From: Chrysomallon squamiferum | Lineage: Eukaryota > Mollusca > Gastropoda > Neomphalida > Peltospiridae | Assembly: GCA_012295275.1 (NCBI GenBank) | Contig: CM022666.1 | Location: forward strand, 2,690,616-2,754,615 | Direction: 5' to 3' | Length of the DNA: 64,000 nt | In this document: positions 22,708 to 33,733 of the stretch, piece by piece | Position numbering within the stretch: position 1 is the first letter of the stretch | How the letters are laid out: the number at the start of each line of letters is the position of its first letter | Made by a program: the position numbers and the translations under genes | The notes under the pieces: model-generated | What the model was told of the DNA's origin: nothing | The model's input: only the letters and a program-made list of their open reading frames with translations | Database searches by the model: none

Positions 22708-23126
22708 GTTGTTGTTGTTTGTTTGTTTTTTTTAGTTGTTTTTTTTAGAGGGAGGGTAGTTTGGGAGGATTAATGCGATTTATTATCGATGACGTGATAT
22801 TATCTATTTGATGATGTGACTGAATCTGGCGGGAAAAACACTCATTTTATCTCCAGCCAATGAAAGACAAATCACATGATCCGTTTTTGCTTTCCCATTC
22901 GTCTGATTGGTGTATACGAAAACGAAACAAGAATCTGATATTGTTCGGTTATTATTAATTATTATTAAACAAAAATAAAGCATAATAAATAAATAAATAA
23001 ATAAATAAGTAAATAAAATTTTTATTTATTTGCCTTTCATGACAAATCACGATAACCATTAAATAATTTGTTACAATGTCACCTACTGGGAAGTTCCACA
23101 AGGTCGGTGACCGCGACACGTGATAT
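21086..23126. other. divergent intergenic region between His-rich gene and two-TM gene
   Basis: The left end holds the His-rich gene's 5' flank; a TATA-like GTATATAC lies at 21121-21128 but its use is unproven. A GC-richer island at 21,330-21,530 has an open frame I do not recognise. Otherwise there are ATT repeats (22,655-22,707), then the distal promoter of the next gene from about 22,780 with two CCAAT boxes (22857-22861; inverted 22906-22910). Confidence 0.6.
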
Positions 23127-23161
23127 TATATAAATAGCCATTATTACAGCGATCACATGAT
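22857..23161 (+). promoter_or_regulatory. TATA promoter with CCAAT boxes and E-boxes for the two-TM protein gene
   Basis: A TATATAAATAG box lies at 23127-23137, so transcription should start near 23,155-23,160. An E-box CACGTG is at 23117-23122. Two identical palindromic E-boxes, ATCACATGAT, lie at 22871-22880 and 23152-23161. CCAAT occurs at 22857 and inverted at 22906. The nearest downstream consensus donor (ACAA|GTAAGTA, exon end 23243) fits a short non-coding first exon. Confidence 0.6.
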
Positions 23162-23243
23162 AGACGGAGTCCCTTCATAAACATACACAGCAAAAACACA
23201 AACCACTTTAACAGACAGAACAAAACAATTCAACAACTGACAA
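23157..23243 (+). other. predicted non-coding exon 1 of the two-TM protein gene
   Basis: This exon is predicted from the TATA box at 23127 and a strong donor GTAAGTA after 23243. It has no ATG. The matching acceptor is ttccttccag at 25087, one base before the ATG of the coding exon, which leaves a 1.84-kb intron. The 5' end is approximate. Confidence 0.5.
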
Positions 23244-24068
23244 GTAAGTAAGAAATATTTATTATGTACTTACAGTCTTCATTTCATTTATTTTATAATA
23301 TATATATATAAAATAAAAAACGAACGTGAGGTTTATTCATGATTTGTAAGATGTATACTTATGTATGTATGTTATATGATTTAGGTGTGTGCCTTTAAGT
23401 ACGTACGCATGTTTGTATGTACGTACGTACGTGTATGCAAGTGTGTAAAAGGTATTATGTATGTGCGTTTATATGTATGTATGTATATATGTATGTATGT
23501 ATGTATGTAGTACTGTGAGTATTGTATGTGTATGGGTATATACCCACTTAAGCATAAATACTTGTGTAAATAAACACATTTATATCTTCATTTCTTTAGT
23601 TCATGTATAAATGAAAGAAACAGATAACTATAGAAAAAGAAAGAGAATAAAAATAACAACTGAAAAGTAGATGAATCAGAGAAGTAAAATTAATTACTTA
23701 GAATACAATGTATATAATTGCTTGCTATTAACACATACTTTTGTAGTTACCACTGAACTTTGTAACTGTTGTGTAACCTGATATAAAATAGTTGAATATT
23801 TTATCTATAAACTGAGTCATCTTCTCATGATAACTTTAATCTTGTTTTCAGCTACCTACCTGTTCATTTGAATTATTTGGCCCCGTTTTCTGCTATCAGT
23901 AATCATATTGTTTTAGTGCAGTGACAGTGAGATCAGAATTAATTCAGCAAACATCATTCTTTTCTGATTAATGAATTTTGCTAATATAGTTTCTCATATC
24001 GCAGTCTTGGATATATCCCTTGCAACGTGTAATTTAATTCATTATCTTGAATCTCTTAAAAGTTTTGC

Positions 24069-24069
24069 T

Positions 24070-24160
<91 letters not shown>
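24069..24160. repeat. (CT)n microsatellite
   Basis: About 45 CT dinucleotides lie in the 5' intron of the two-TM gene. Other simple repeats in that intron are ATGT (23,350-23,510), ACT and AAC (24,385-24,490) and TTTA (24,967-25,012). Confidence 0.95.
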
Positions 24161-24163
<3 letters not shown>

Positions 24164-24383
24164 GCAGTCAGTCTAAAAGGTTATCAGCAAGTAACAACAA
24201 ATAGTTTAAATGCCAAATTCGTCTTTCGTTGCCTTTCTTCAGTTGTTGAAGTTGGTGACATTTTCAATAAAATGAAATATAATCTTTAAGAAATATAATA
24301 CAACGTTAAACCTGATCAGAACTCAGGAAAAACACCAAATGAATGATTAAAGAAAATGATTAAACGAATAAACAACAACAACA

Positions 24384-24417
<34 letters not shown>

Positions 24418-25088
24418 TAACAAAAACAAAAACAACAACAACAATAATAATAATATACTACTACTAATAACAACAACAACAACAACAATAATTGCAATAA
24501 TTAATAATGATGAATTATGAAGATGTTGTTTATGACTGAATGACTGTTTCAGTATTATTATTTATCGTACGTTTATTTATAACGAAAGAAAAACAAAACA
24601 AAAGCATGTGAGAAGTTGCCAGAACAGGAAATAAGCAAGACGAAGAATGATCCTACCTTGGTAATGTCTGAGGTGTCTTCCTTAACTGTGCCTTCTGACC
24701 GTTCAGTCTGAATCGGGACAAAGCCAGAAACTAATGTAGAGTAATTTATCTGAGGTTTTTACTAGCCTCCTGCGTGAAGGATCCCGCGATCAATTCTTCA
24801 CTCTTCCCCTGTTATTTTACTATTTCCCCCACCCAGTCCGTTATTAACGACTTATTTATCAAAGTCTGTGGAATGTGTTGTCCTGTCTAGGAGAAAGTGC
24901 ATATACAGATCCCGTGTTAAGTAATAATCGAAAAAGAGTAATATGTGGATACAGGTTGTTTTTGGTTTATTTATTTATTTATTTTTATTTATTTATTTAT
25001 TTATTTATTTATCTCTATCTTTATGTATGGCGTCATATAACCTTATTATTGTTCCTTCTGAAACGAAACAACTCTCTTTCCTTCCAGG

Positions 25089-26180
25089 ATGACAAAGTGC
25101 AGCTTAGGCAGCTGCAAGCCGACGTCTACGATAACAGCAACGACAAGGAACCGTCACGGTTGCAGACGTGTATGTGGATTTATTTTTGCCACAATTTCGT
25201 TTGTTATTATGGCCTTTGGTATCGCCGTCTTCAATCTCAGCAGCTTTCCTGGCGGAGAAACTTTCCACAAATATCACCCCGGCGACCAGGTGTCCATAAG
25301 GAAAATAGACGCAGTCGACTTCTCCACTGTCCTGTGCGATCAGTATCGAGTCGCTAATTTACCTCAAGCGAAGATCTATCTGCTCCGCTCCAAAGCCGAG
25401 GTCGACAAGCATCACAAAACGGACGTCAGAAGAAAACTGGTCAGCGGCGTCTTTTATCGCGACAACAGCTTCAACTACGAGGGTTTCTATCTTCTGAAAC
25501 ATTCCGAAATCTCCATCGACGCTTGCAGGAGACCCAACGACACGTACGAGGACGTGGAGATGAAAGTCTACGTTCTGAAAGGCAACGACAACTGGAAGAA
25601 GTGGCTGCGAGACCAGAACTGTAAACACTGCGCAGAGGTGACGATGGACGTCAACAGCGACGACAGCACGTGCGACAAATCAGTTCGCAAAATGAAGTAC
25701 AAAGTTCACCACACCGACGACTACTACGTCGCCGTTGCTAGACAGCACAAGCGAGATTTGAAGAAGCAGGTCCGTATGAACGTGGACATCAAAGTAGAGC
25801 GCACCAGGTTTAAACTAGAACACGTGGTGCTGTCGTGTATCCGCGTTTTTCCGTGCAACCTCAACCTGACGTTTTCGTCGGAGGAGGACGTCCTTGTCGA
25901 AATACCAGACGACAGCGACGCCTACTTCACAACCGAATGTCGACCGAGAATCTTCTTCTGGGTTGGGGTGTTCGCCGTTCTTCCCGTGCTTCTGGTGGTT
26001 TTCTTCGTTTTGTGCTTCTGCTGCTGCCTCTATGGCTGTAAACCGGACGTCGTGAAGCTGAAGATCAAGCGGCCGATCAAACTCACCGACGAAGCTGTCC
26101 TCGTTGCTAGCGAGCAGTTGCCAGCGCAACAGTTGCCTAGCTACGAAATGGCAACGGAGGAGAAAAAGCAGAAATTTTAA
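25089..26180 (+). CDS. two-transmembrane ectodomain protein, 363 aa, family uncertain
   Basis: One coding exon is opened by a strong acceptor (ttccttccag|G) one base before the ATG. The frame is much GC-richer than its surroundings, which supports real coding. Visible parts: a basic, Cys-containing N-terminus (1-27); membrane segment 1 (about 28-49); a lumenal/extracellular region (50-286) with sequons N49-L-S, N150-D-T and N259-L-T and eight Cys, including CKHC at 178-181; membrane segment 2 (about 287-314) ending in a Cys cluster; a basic then Ser/Pro tail with LPSYEM. The topology and the FYLLKHSEISI...YVLKGNDNWKKW pattern recall the extracytoplasmic domains of the APD1-4 E3 ligase group and their animal relatives. 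No RING finger is present, so no ligase function is claimed. AATAAA hexamers at 26289 and 26396 may end the transcript. Confidence 0.8.
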   Translation: MTKCSLGSCKPTSTITATTRNRHGCRRVCGFIFATISFVIMAFGIAVFNLSSFPGGETFHKYHPGDQVSIRKIDAVDFSTVLCDQYRVANLPQAKIYLLRSKAEVDKHHKTDVRRKLVSGVFYRDNSFNYEGFYLLKHSEISIDACRRPNDTYEDVEMKVYVLKGNDNWKKWLRDQNCKHCAEVTMDVNSDDSTCDKSVRKMKYKVHHTDDYYVAVARQHKRDLKKQVRMNVDIKVERTRFKLEHVVLSCIRVFPCNLNLTFSSEEDVLVEIPDDSDAYFTTECRPRIFFWVGVFAVLPVLLVVFFVLCFCCCLYGCKPDVVKLKIKRPIKLTDEAVLVASEQLPAQQLPSYEMATEEKKQKF

Positions 26181-27087
26181 AAATCAAATTCATGCCGGTT
26201 AGACATTTTTCTTTAATTCAAAATTTTATCTGAAGGTAATTAAATCCTTGCAATTCTCATTTAAATTTACAAGTGCACGCTAATTAATAATAAAAATGAA
26301 TATAATTGAGACTAATAAGCAGTTTTTGAATTTTCATCTCAAAACTGATTTTTCCCTTTAATTTGTCCTTTAATTTTAGAACAAATAATATTAAAAATAA
26401 ACAGAAAATCATTGCTAAGATGTTTTTTTTTATTGTTTGTTGTATTGTTGCAGATTATAATTTAATTAAACCACATACACTGACATGCTCATTTTATTAC
26501 TGTAAAGTTATTATTACTGAGATGATCAAACCATATAGAGTATATTTGTGACTCACTATAAATACAGCTGTCTTATGATTTTTAAATGTGTATGTGTGTA
26601 TATAGGTATATAGATATACCCATGCACACATACTCTTCCAAATTTAATACGAAAAATGTTAAGAAATTTATTAACAAATTAATTTCTCTTATTTTTAAAT
26701 TTTACCCTGATAAATTTTGCTTTCGAAAATCATCAGTAAAAAGTGAAAGTATTTATTGTGCCAGAAATCGGAATAAAACATGGAAATTCACGAGAAAATA
26801 TGCAGATATTTGTAATATAAGAGAACATCGCACAAATTAAATTTATAATTATACAAATTGTGTAAACAGTACCGTTATAATCATTAAACCAAGTGAAATA
26901 TCTGAGATGGGGTTTCGCCAAATATATGTAGTCTTTTTTATAATATATAGTTGAAGAATACAAATAATTTATGAACTTAATACCTTTAGCATTTTACATT
27001 TTGTCTTTTGAGAAAATATATCCAATTTGTTTTAAATAAATTTAACAGAATATAAATAAATAATAATAAAATAATAAATAATAATAA

Positions 27088-27122
<35 letters not shown>

Positions 27123-28230
27123 AACAAATTATTCTTGACATAATTATTTAGATTTTAGATAAGTGTCCCGTCATCACAGAGACAAAAATGACAGACAATA
27201 TATATTTTTTAACATTTACAATCTTTATTCACATGCACCAACCAGTACCCACAAAAACATAAATCGCCGTTGCCATAGCAAACATCACGGCTTTGTCCAA
27301 AAACACAGTTACAAACATAACGAGTTCATTGGTGGATGTAAATAAAACATATTGTGCACGTCGTAATAAAATGTAATAAGCAAATATTGCGTTTGGAACC
27401 CAAATAGAACTCTTGATTTGTGCCAACCGCACCAAAAAAGGCCTGTTAAGAAGTAGTGTTTATAAATCTACCATGGAATGATGCTGAATGATTGAATTAT
27501 CAAAAATGTGTATCAAATCGGTTGAACTTGCAAATTTTGGTTAGCATACATTTTGCGACTGAAGTTCGCGGGTTCTTGTGATTCAACAACAAAACCCCCC
27601 CAAAAAACCTGCATATCATGTAAAGCTGCTATAAAATAAAATAATTTATTTTGGATAAAACAAATCCAAATCAGTATGACCGTCGTCTTTAGCTGTGGAA
27701 TAATAATAATAAAAAAATCCTATCCATGTTTGCTGATCTAAGGGACATAACTCTGAAAAACAATTTAGACTTGGAAGTGTCCGTGCATCATAGGTGGTTG
27801 CTTAAAACAGGTACATGTGTGTCTGTGTGTAAAGATCAGTAAGATCTCGATTTTTCAAATATTGGAACAAGAATTTCTTACAATTAAAATTAAAAAAAAT
27901 AGGAATGTGTCATATTTATTCACCACAATTACTTAAAATGGATTATATCACAAATATAAATTTTAATAGTATTCAGTTAAAATAAAATGCAGTACATTAT
28001 ATGCAGAATTTCTTTATTAGTGTATTATATATATATATATATGTATACCAAAAATAAAATTAAAACAAAACAACAGATTAAAACCCAACAATGACAGCAC
28101 TATTTTTTCCCCAGGATATCAGAAGTGTGTATCTTACAATTAACTAAATTTAAGCCCTTTACCAAAAATGCATAATATCATCTTATAAATGTCATCAAAA
28201 ATACATAGTAACTGATTTTAATGAAATTTA
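26181..28230. other. region between convergent genes
   Basis: The region holds the 3' flank of the two-TM gene (AATAAA at 26289-26294 and 26396-26401), an AAT/AAAT repeat (27,050-27,123), a possible terminal exon on the - strand (27,229-27,440, listed separately), and the probable DTYMK polyadenylation hexamer at 28013-28018 (TTTATT on +). Confidence 0.6.
27229..27440 (-). other. candidate hydrophobic terminal exon or gene fragment
   Basis: After a good-looking acceptor (cttcttaacag) on the - strand, an open frame of about 70 residues runs to TGA at 27229. It is strongly hydrophobic (two to three possible membrane segments, ending TAIYVFVGTGWCM). The stop codon overlaps an AATAAA hexamer. 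There is no ATG in the frame before an upstream TAA, and no partner exon was found between here and DTYMK. It may be the last exon of an unseen gene, an old insert, or chance. Confidence 0.2.
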
Positions 28231-30934
28231 TCAAAACTGGTTTGGGTCATTCTTTGTCCAAAGACTGGCCAGTGGTTTTGTCTTTGACTCTTCAATCACT
28301 TGTTTTACAATGTTGTAAATCTGGACATGAACTTCATTCATTGTGTGGTCAGCATCAATAACCTGCAGATATTAAAAACATTCAAATCAAACTGATTGCA
28401 CATTAGGCATAAGAAACATCAACAACAACAGCAACAACAGAAATCTGTCAGATAGAACAAAATGTCAAAACAAAAGGCTAAAGACTGAATTGAAGACATG
28501 ATAATTTGGATATTTGTCGAAAGAATGTTTTGTTTTCAAAAACTTTAGCTATAGATAGAAATCTACTGAAATTATGATGAAAAGTATATAATTGTCTCTT
28601 TAGTTTATTTAGCATTTCATGTTGAGATACTGAAAAACAAATTTTAGCACCATTTAAAAATAAAATTAAAATTAAAAATAAAGTCAAATAAAGTTATTTC
28701 ACACCAATTTGGTTTATATAATCAGTATGTCACCTATTTATATTGAACACTATTTATATTTTAAGAATAAAAACCATAAAATAAATTTAATTTTCAACTG
28801 CTGCAGATATTTCTCTGAAAAAACAAACTTTATGAACATTACTTCTCTTGGTTGTCTCCCTTGTTGCTTTTAATCATCACTAACGTATTCTCTCTCTTAC
28901 CTTTAGCTACATAAACTCATACCTCAAACATAGGTAATAATAACAATATATTTACATCTTATCTTTATTAGCTATATACACTCATACCTTTCTTGTTGTT
29001 TTTTTATTTTTTAAACTTCACAAAAAAACTATTTATTATTAAATCCTGTATTTTGTTAGGCTTACCTCCCAGGTGTTGTCTTTCAGATGATCGTAGTTCT
29101 TTGCCACGTGCTCCTGGAACGCTGTGATTTCGTATCTCTCTGTGCCAAAGCTTCCTCGTTTTGCTGCCACCTCTGAACTCAGAGTCAGATACAAAACTTT
29201 ATCTGGTTTTGGCAAACCGACGTCAGGCTGTCGACACCAGTCTATTGACAAACCCTTTATTAAAAATGAAGAAAGGAAAGATTTCAATAATATCATCTAC
29301 CACTTTAAAAAAATTTTTTAAAAATTACAATTCCTGAATAAAGAAGTTAAGAAATTTTATAAGATGTCAAATTACATTTTTAATTATAGTAGTTTTTTTG
29401 GTGTTATATGTTTGTTTCAGGACTATAAAAATACTTACTGATGTTTTTGTGGTCTTGTGTGTTTGTTAAAAAAAACTCTAAGGATACTCAGAAGTGACAT
29501 TTTAAGAACTATTCAGATGCTTGGAAATGAACAATATGGCTAAATGACTACTTAGATTTTATTCAAAACAATAACTGTTAACTTATCAGTAAAAACATGA
29601 AGTTGATGTTTAATTACAGACTTGTATTCAGGACCATTAAGCCACATATAGGTCATCTTTTTCTTTAGTCACCTGTTTTGCTGCTGAAAAGGCAACACCC
29701 GAGAAAGCATATCTATCAACAATCAATGTTGTTCCCTCCTGTAACAGTTTTTTCATCTTTGGCCTTGAAAAAAAAAATAATAATAATAAAGAAAAATACA
29801 TTAATAAGAAAAATTACTCTACCTAAAAAACAAAAAGAAAAATGGTATGAAGGTAAATGAATATAACATTGAAATAATTTTTCTGTTATTTCATTCTATT
29901 TATGACAACTGATAATCCAAGAATTAAAAAAAAGGAAGACAATATTAATATATGTTTCTGCAGTTATCTTAAAATACTGCTATACTGTAACAGAGGTTTA
30001 GGATAACTTACATGAAACAACTGGAACTGGATTTTGAAAAGTGATATATAGCCTGAGAATATGATCTCAGTCTAAATATGGAATCACTTTACTTTTCAAT
30101 ACCAATTTATATAAAAAATTAGAAGATATTTTTAGAAAAGTTTTTTTAAATTTTGTGCATAAAATAAGATTTGTGCATGCTATTTCAACTACTTGAAAAA
30201 AGTTTAGGATTTTGGAGCTTTTAAGATTTCATAAATTTATTAATTATAAATGATGATATTGACTTATTTTAATTTTTTAATTTTTTTAAATGAAGAAAAT
30301 ATTATTTTTGTTCTTTTCAAGACTTACACACATTCCCATCGGTTGGCTGAGAAAAGAAGATGAATAGAATGATCCTCTACTTCAGCCTTTTTTCTAAGGT
30401 AACTGTCTATCATTTGTCCAATACTAGTAGTCCTGTCTGAAAACAGTATTGTTATATAATACTATGTTCTTATTATATATTTTGTTTTATTTTTTTGGGT
30501 GGGGGACAGAAAGAATTGAATTTTGTAGAATTTTGTTTTTGTAATTGTATTAAAATTCGATATTTGTTAGCCCATACAAATGTTTGATGATATCAAGTAT
30601 TTATCAGTTAAAACTGAGTGTAAAGGTTTCAACTTTAGAAGATATGTGCCATATGTTTTAGAAATAATATTTTAAAAATCAACCATTACCGTTTATTCAA
30701 ATGTCTTTCACTCTTAGTATAATAATAATTAAACAAAATACTTGAGTCTTCAGCAGAAACTGAAACTTATTAGAAATAAAAGTCTCAGAGTAGTCATAAA
30801 GTACCTGGAAACTTAATTAATTCGCATGAGATTCCTTCACCCCGAAGTCTGTTTACAAGTTTGTTGCATTGTGTTGTTTTACCACTTCTGTCACAGCCTT
30901 CGAATACTATTAAAGATCCTCTCGTTCCTGCCAT
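28231..30934 (-). CDS. DTYMK: thymidylate kinase (dTMP kinase), complete, 5 exons, 216 aa
   Basis: Exons on the - strand: 30934-30805, 30436-30328, 29763-29673, 29254-29066, 28362-28231. All introns are GT-AG and phases agree; the sum is 651 nt. The enzyme phosphorylates dTMP to dTDP for DNA synthesis. Visible motifs: P-loop [11 protein letters not shown] (11-21); FPDRTT (42-47); [15 protein letters not shown] (64-78); the catalytic [12 protein letters not shown] (95-106); [10 protein letters not shown] in exon 4; and the lid region [13 protein letters not shown] (about 140-152). Length is close to the usual 210-215. The start MAGTRG fits the family. An in-frame ATG 28 codons upstream (31018) would add a basic Ser/Thr/Arg-rich leader. 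A likely polyadenylation hexamer lies at 28013-28018. Confidence 0.96.
29991..30238. mobile_element. second, decayed copy of the 10,974 TIR element
   Basis: In DTYMK intron 2, same-strand blocks match the first copy in the same order: GGAACTGGA, ATAGCCTGAG, GATCT-AGTCTAAA, AATTTTGTGCATAAAATAA and TTTAGGATTTTGGA. The left end is mutated (CAGAGGTTTAGGAT) and the right TIR is not recognisable. It is judged an old copy of the same family. Confidence 0.5.
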
Positions 30935-31643
30935 TGTATTTTTTTGGCGGGAGGAAAACCGAGTCGTGTAATTCCGTATAATTACTACGAAACCTAAATC
31001 GGAAAAGGTTCGGAACATTTTTTGACTCTTTGATTTAACATGGTAACAGTATGTTCTGTCACTGAAGAAACATAACTGCAAACTGTTCTTTTATACATAC
31101 AATTACAGTTTCGATGTAATGCTGTTGGTAATGTTTCTGAATACAACTGCTGTAAATGAAATACACTGCGAGTTTGACTGTTTATTTTATAAACATCTTG
31201 GATTTGGAAAATAGACTGGTATTTGATTTCGGAAAGTATAACTCTATCGCACTCATTACCTAAATCCAGCATTCGGTTGTGTTTCAATAGACTGCCATGA
31301 ACTATCGGCTTTTACTTCCTGAGATGGCAAAACAGAACATGGGTGACTGGATTCACCTCATCACCGTGGTTACAAATAAACAAGACTAAATAAACGGTGA
31401 TGGCGTAGAAATTCCTTGCAACTAAAAGAAGTTTAGTGAGCGGCGATCTGTTTTAATAGTTTTATATCTAAAATATATAAAGGTAATATAAAACTGTATG
31501 AAGTCAAGATGACTTGACCTACAATGGATACACCATTATTGCCTTAACATAAAGAGATTTACAAAATAAATAAATAAATAAAACAAATAAAAATAAAATA
31601 AAATAAAAATAAAACCAAAATAAAATAAAACAAAAACAAAACA

Positions 31644-31686
<43 letters not shown>

Positions 31687-33733
31687 AATAATAATAATAA
31701 TATATTGTACTAATTAAGGTGAAGAAAAAAAAAAACATTACACTTACTATATACCTATGGTCTGTAAAACATGTAATCCTGGTATTCAATTTTTTGGTTT
31801 AAAAATCATTGACTACAAATTTTTAAAATGAGTTTCAGTATAAACTTTAAAATAAGTAAGTCCCTAAGAATAAATAAATAAGTAATATTAAGATAATTAA
31901 AATTTAATTTCTTATTTTTGAATGACATATCAGATAGATGTATAGGATTTACTTTTTTTCATTTATTTTTTTTCAAAATTAACATTTATTAATATTAAAT
32001 TATTGACCATTGAATTATATGGCACCACTTTTATTCAAAGGATTTTTGATGTACCAGTATAAATGATCATTCTTTCTTTATTTTAATAATTTTATTTTCA
32101 CAGTGGTGAATAACCAGTTAGCATTTGTAGTAGCATAAAGAAAAATGTCATTTGTGGTATTATAAAGTGGTTGAAGTTGTCAGGAATGAATATGAGAAAA
32201 TAGATACATACATACATACATACATATATATATATATACATATATACATACATACATGCATGCATACATATACATATATACATACATATATACATACATA
32301 TATACATACATACATACACACACATATATATATATATACTATAAATTTAAAAAAAATAGATACAATATGCTTTACACATTTTTTTATTAACTGCAATTGT
32401 TATACAGTAACAGTTATGACAAGATGAATAAAGCCAAACAAAAATAATTTCACAAAATGAATGTCAAAATTATTTTTGTAATAATGTTTTAAATATTTAA
32501 ATGCTTTAGCCGTTGACAATAGTTTCAAGAAAAAGTTATCACAAAATATCACAGATATTTATACACAGGCACTAAGATTACAGATATACAGGAATTATTG
32601 AGTATACCATATTTACTACATTATTTACATTTAAAATAGCTTTTTTGTTCAGCCCTGAAACAGGATATATAGCATGAAGAATTATAATCATAGCAATTAA
32701 ATTTTTGCCTCATAGAAACCATGATGGTGATGATGATGTTAAAAAATAATGTAAACATTTCCACCTTAATTAACCTTTTTTTAATGCAACTATAAAACCA
32801 ATTTTAATTTACTGTTTTAATAAATTTAAATTTTGTTATGATATAATTAATTAAACAACTTTAACAAAAAATAATTAGTTCTTTTCAATTTTTGATACTA
32901 GACTTGTGGAGAATAATAATGAAAAAAATAATTAATATACATATGTATTCAACAATTTTATACAATTAAATGGGAACATGTCTAAATATCCAGATTTTTA
33001 CTATCGCATGCAGATACCTATTGTGTATAAATGCACTCCAGATAGATAATGAAAGTGTTTTAGGACAGAAATTATCAAAATCAACAACATATAACATGAT
33101 ATAAAATATGCAGCATATAATAAAATTCTGCATATCTTATAAAGTACATTTTATCTGTTTATGAATAAATATTGATTTTATTAAAAAATAAAATGATAAA
33201 TAACTATCATGAGTTGAAATACATAATATCAATAATGACAATTGTAAAGAAACAAATTATGATACACACACAACCATTATCATAACAAATACATCAGTCC
33301 CACTAATACACACACTAACAATTAGTAACTAAAGAATAATTAATTCTCAACAAAATTTGGCAAGCTGATTAGAATAAACAAACTTTTAAATGTTGTTATG
33401 GAGTAAATTAAAATTATTTCACACCTGGACAACAATTTTCTTTTCATTTCTTGGAAGAATTTTTAATTTTTTTAATTTATTGTTCATTTCAAGATTCATA
33501 TATAATTTATTTTGAATCTTTATTTTACTAGTTTTGAAACAAAAGACAAAAATTCAAATTTTATTGTTCACTGGAAGATCTAACATATAATTTAATTCTG
33601 TTTTAATTCTTTTTCCACCAACAATAATGAAATAATTAAGATGATAATGATAATTAAATTCAAAAAAAAAAAAAAAAAAAAAAAAATCAATTCAGTTTGA
33701 GTTTATTGTTTGCAATGTATGCCACCATGGATA
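30935..33733. other. 5' flank of DTYMK and 3' flank of the CXorf58-like gene
   Basis: The stretch at 30,935-31,450 is GC-richer and should hold the DTYMK 5' UTR and promoter; no TATA box is evident. From 31,560 it is repeat-rich: AAATA and AAC runs (31,563-31,700), a CATA block (32,204-32,338) and an A run (33,661-33,686) just past the next gene's stop. No gene is seen between. Confidence 0.6.
32204..32338. repeat. (CATA)n microsatellite
   Basis: The tract consists of CATA/TATA tetranucleotides and produces Tyr/Ile/His-rich false frames on both strands. Confidence 0.9.

Noticed and set aside
25359-25628. Antisense frames inside the two-TM gene (also 25,815-26,129)
   Set aside because: They are shadows of the GC-rich + strand coding exon, with no splice or promoter support.
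30994-31287. 97-codon - strand frame upstream of DTYMK
   Set aside because: It is out of frame with the kinase, has no family resemblance and lies in the probable 5' UTR/promoter.
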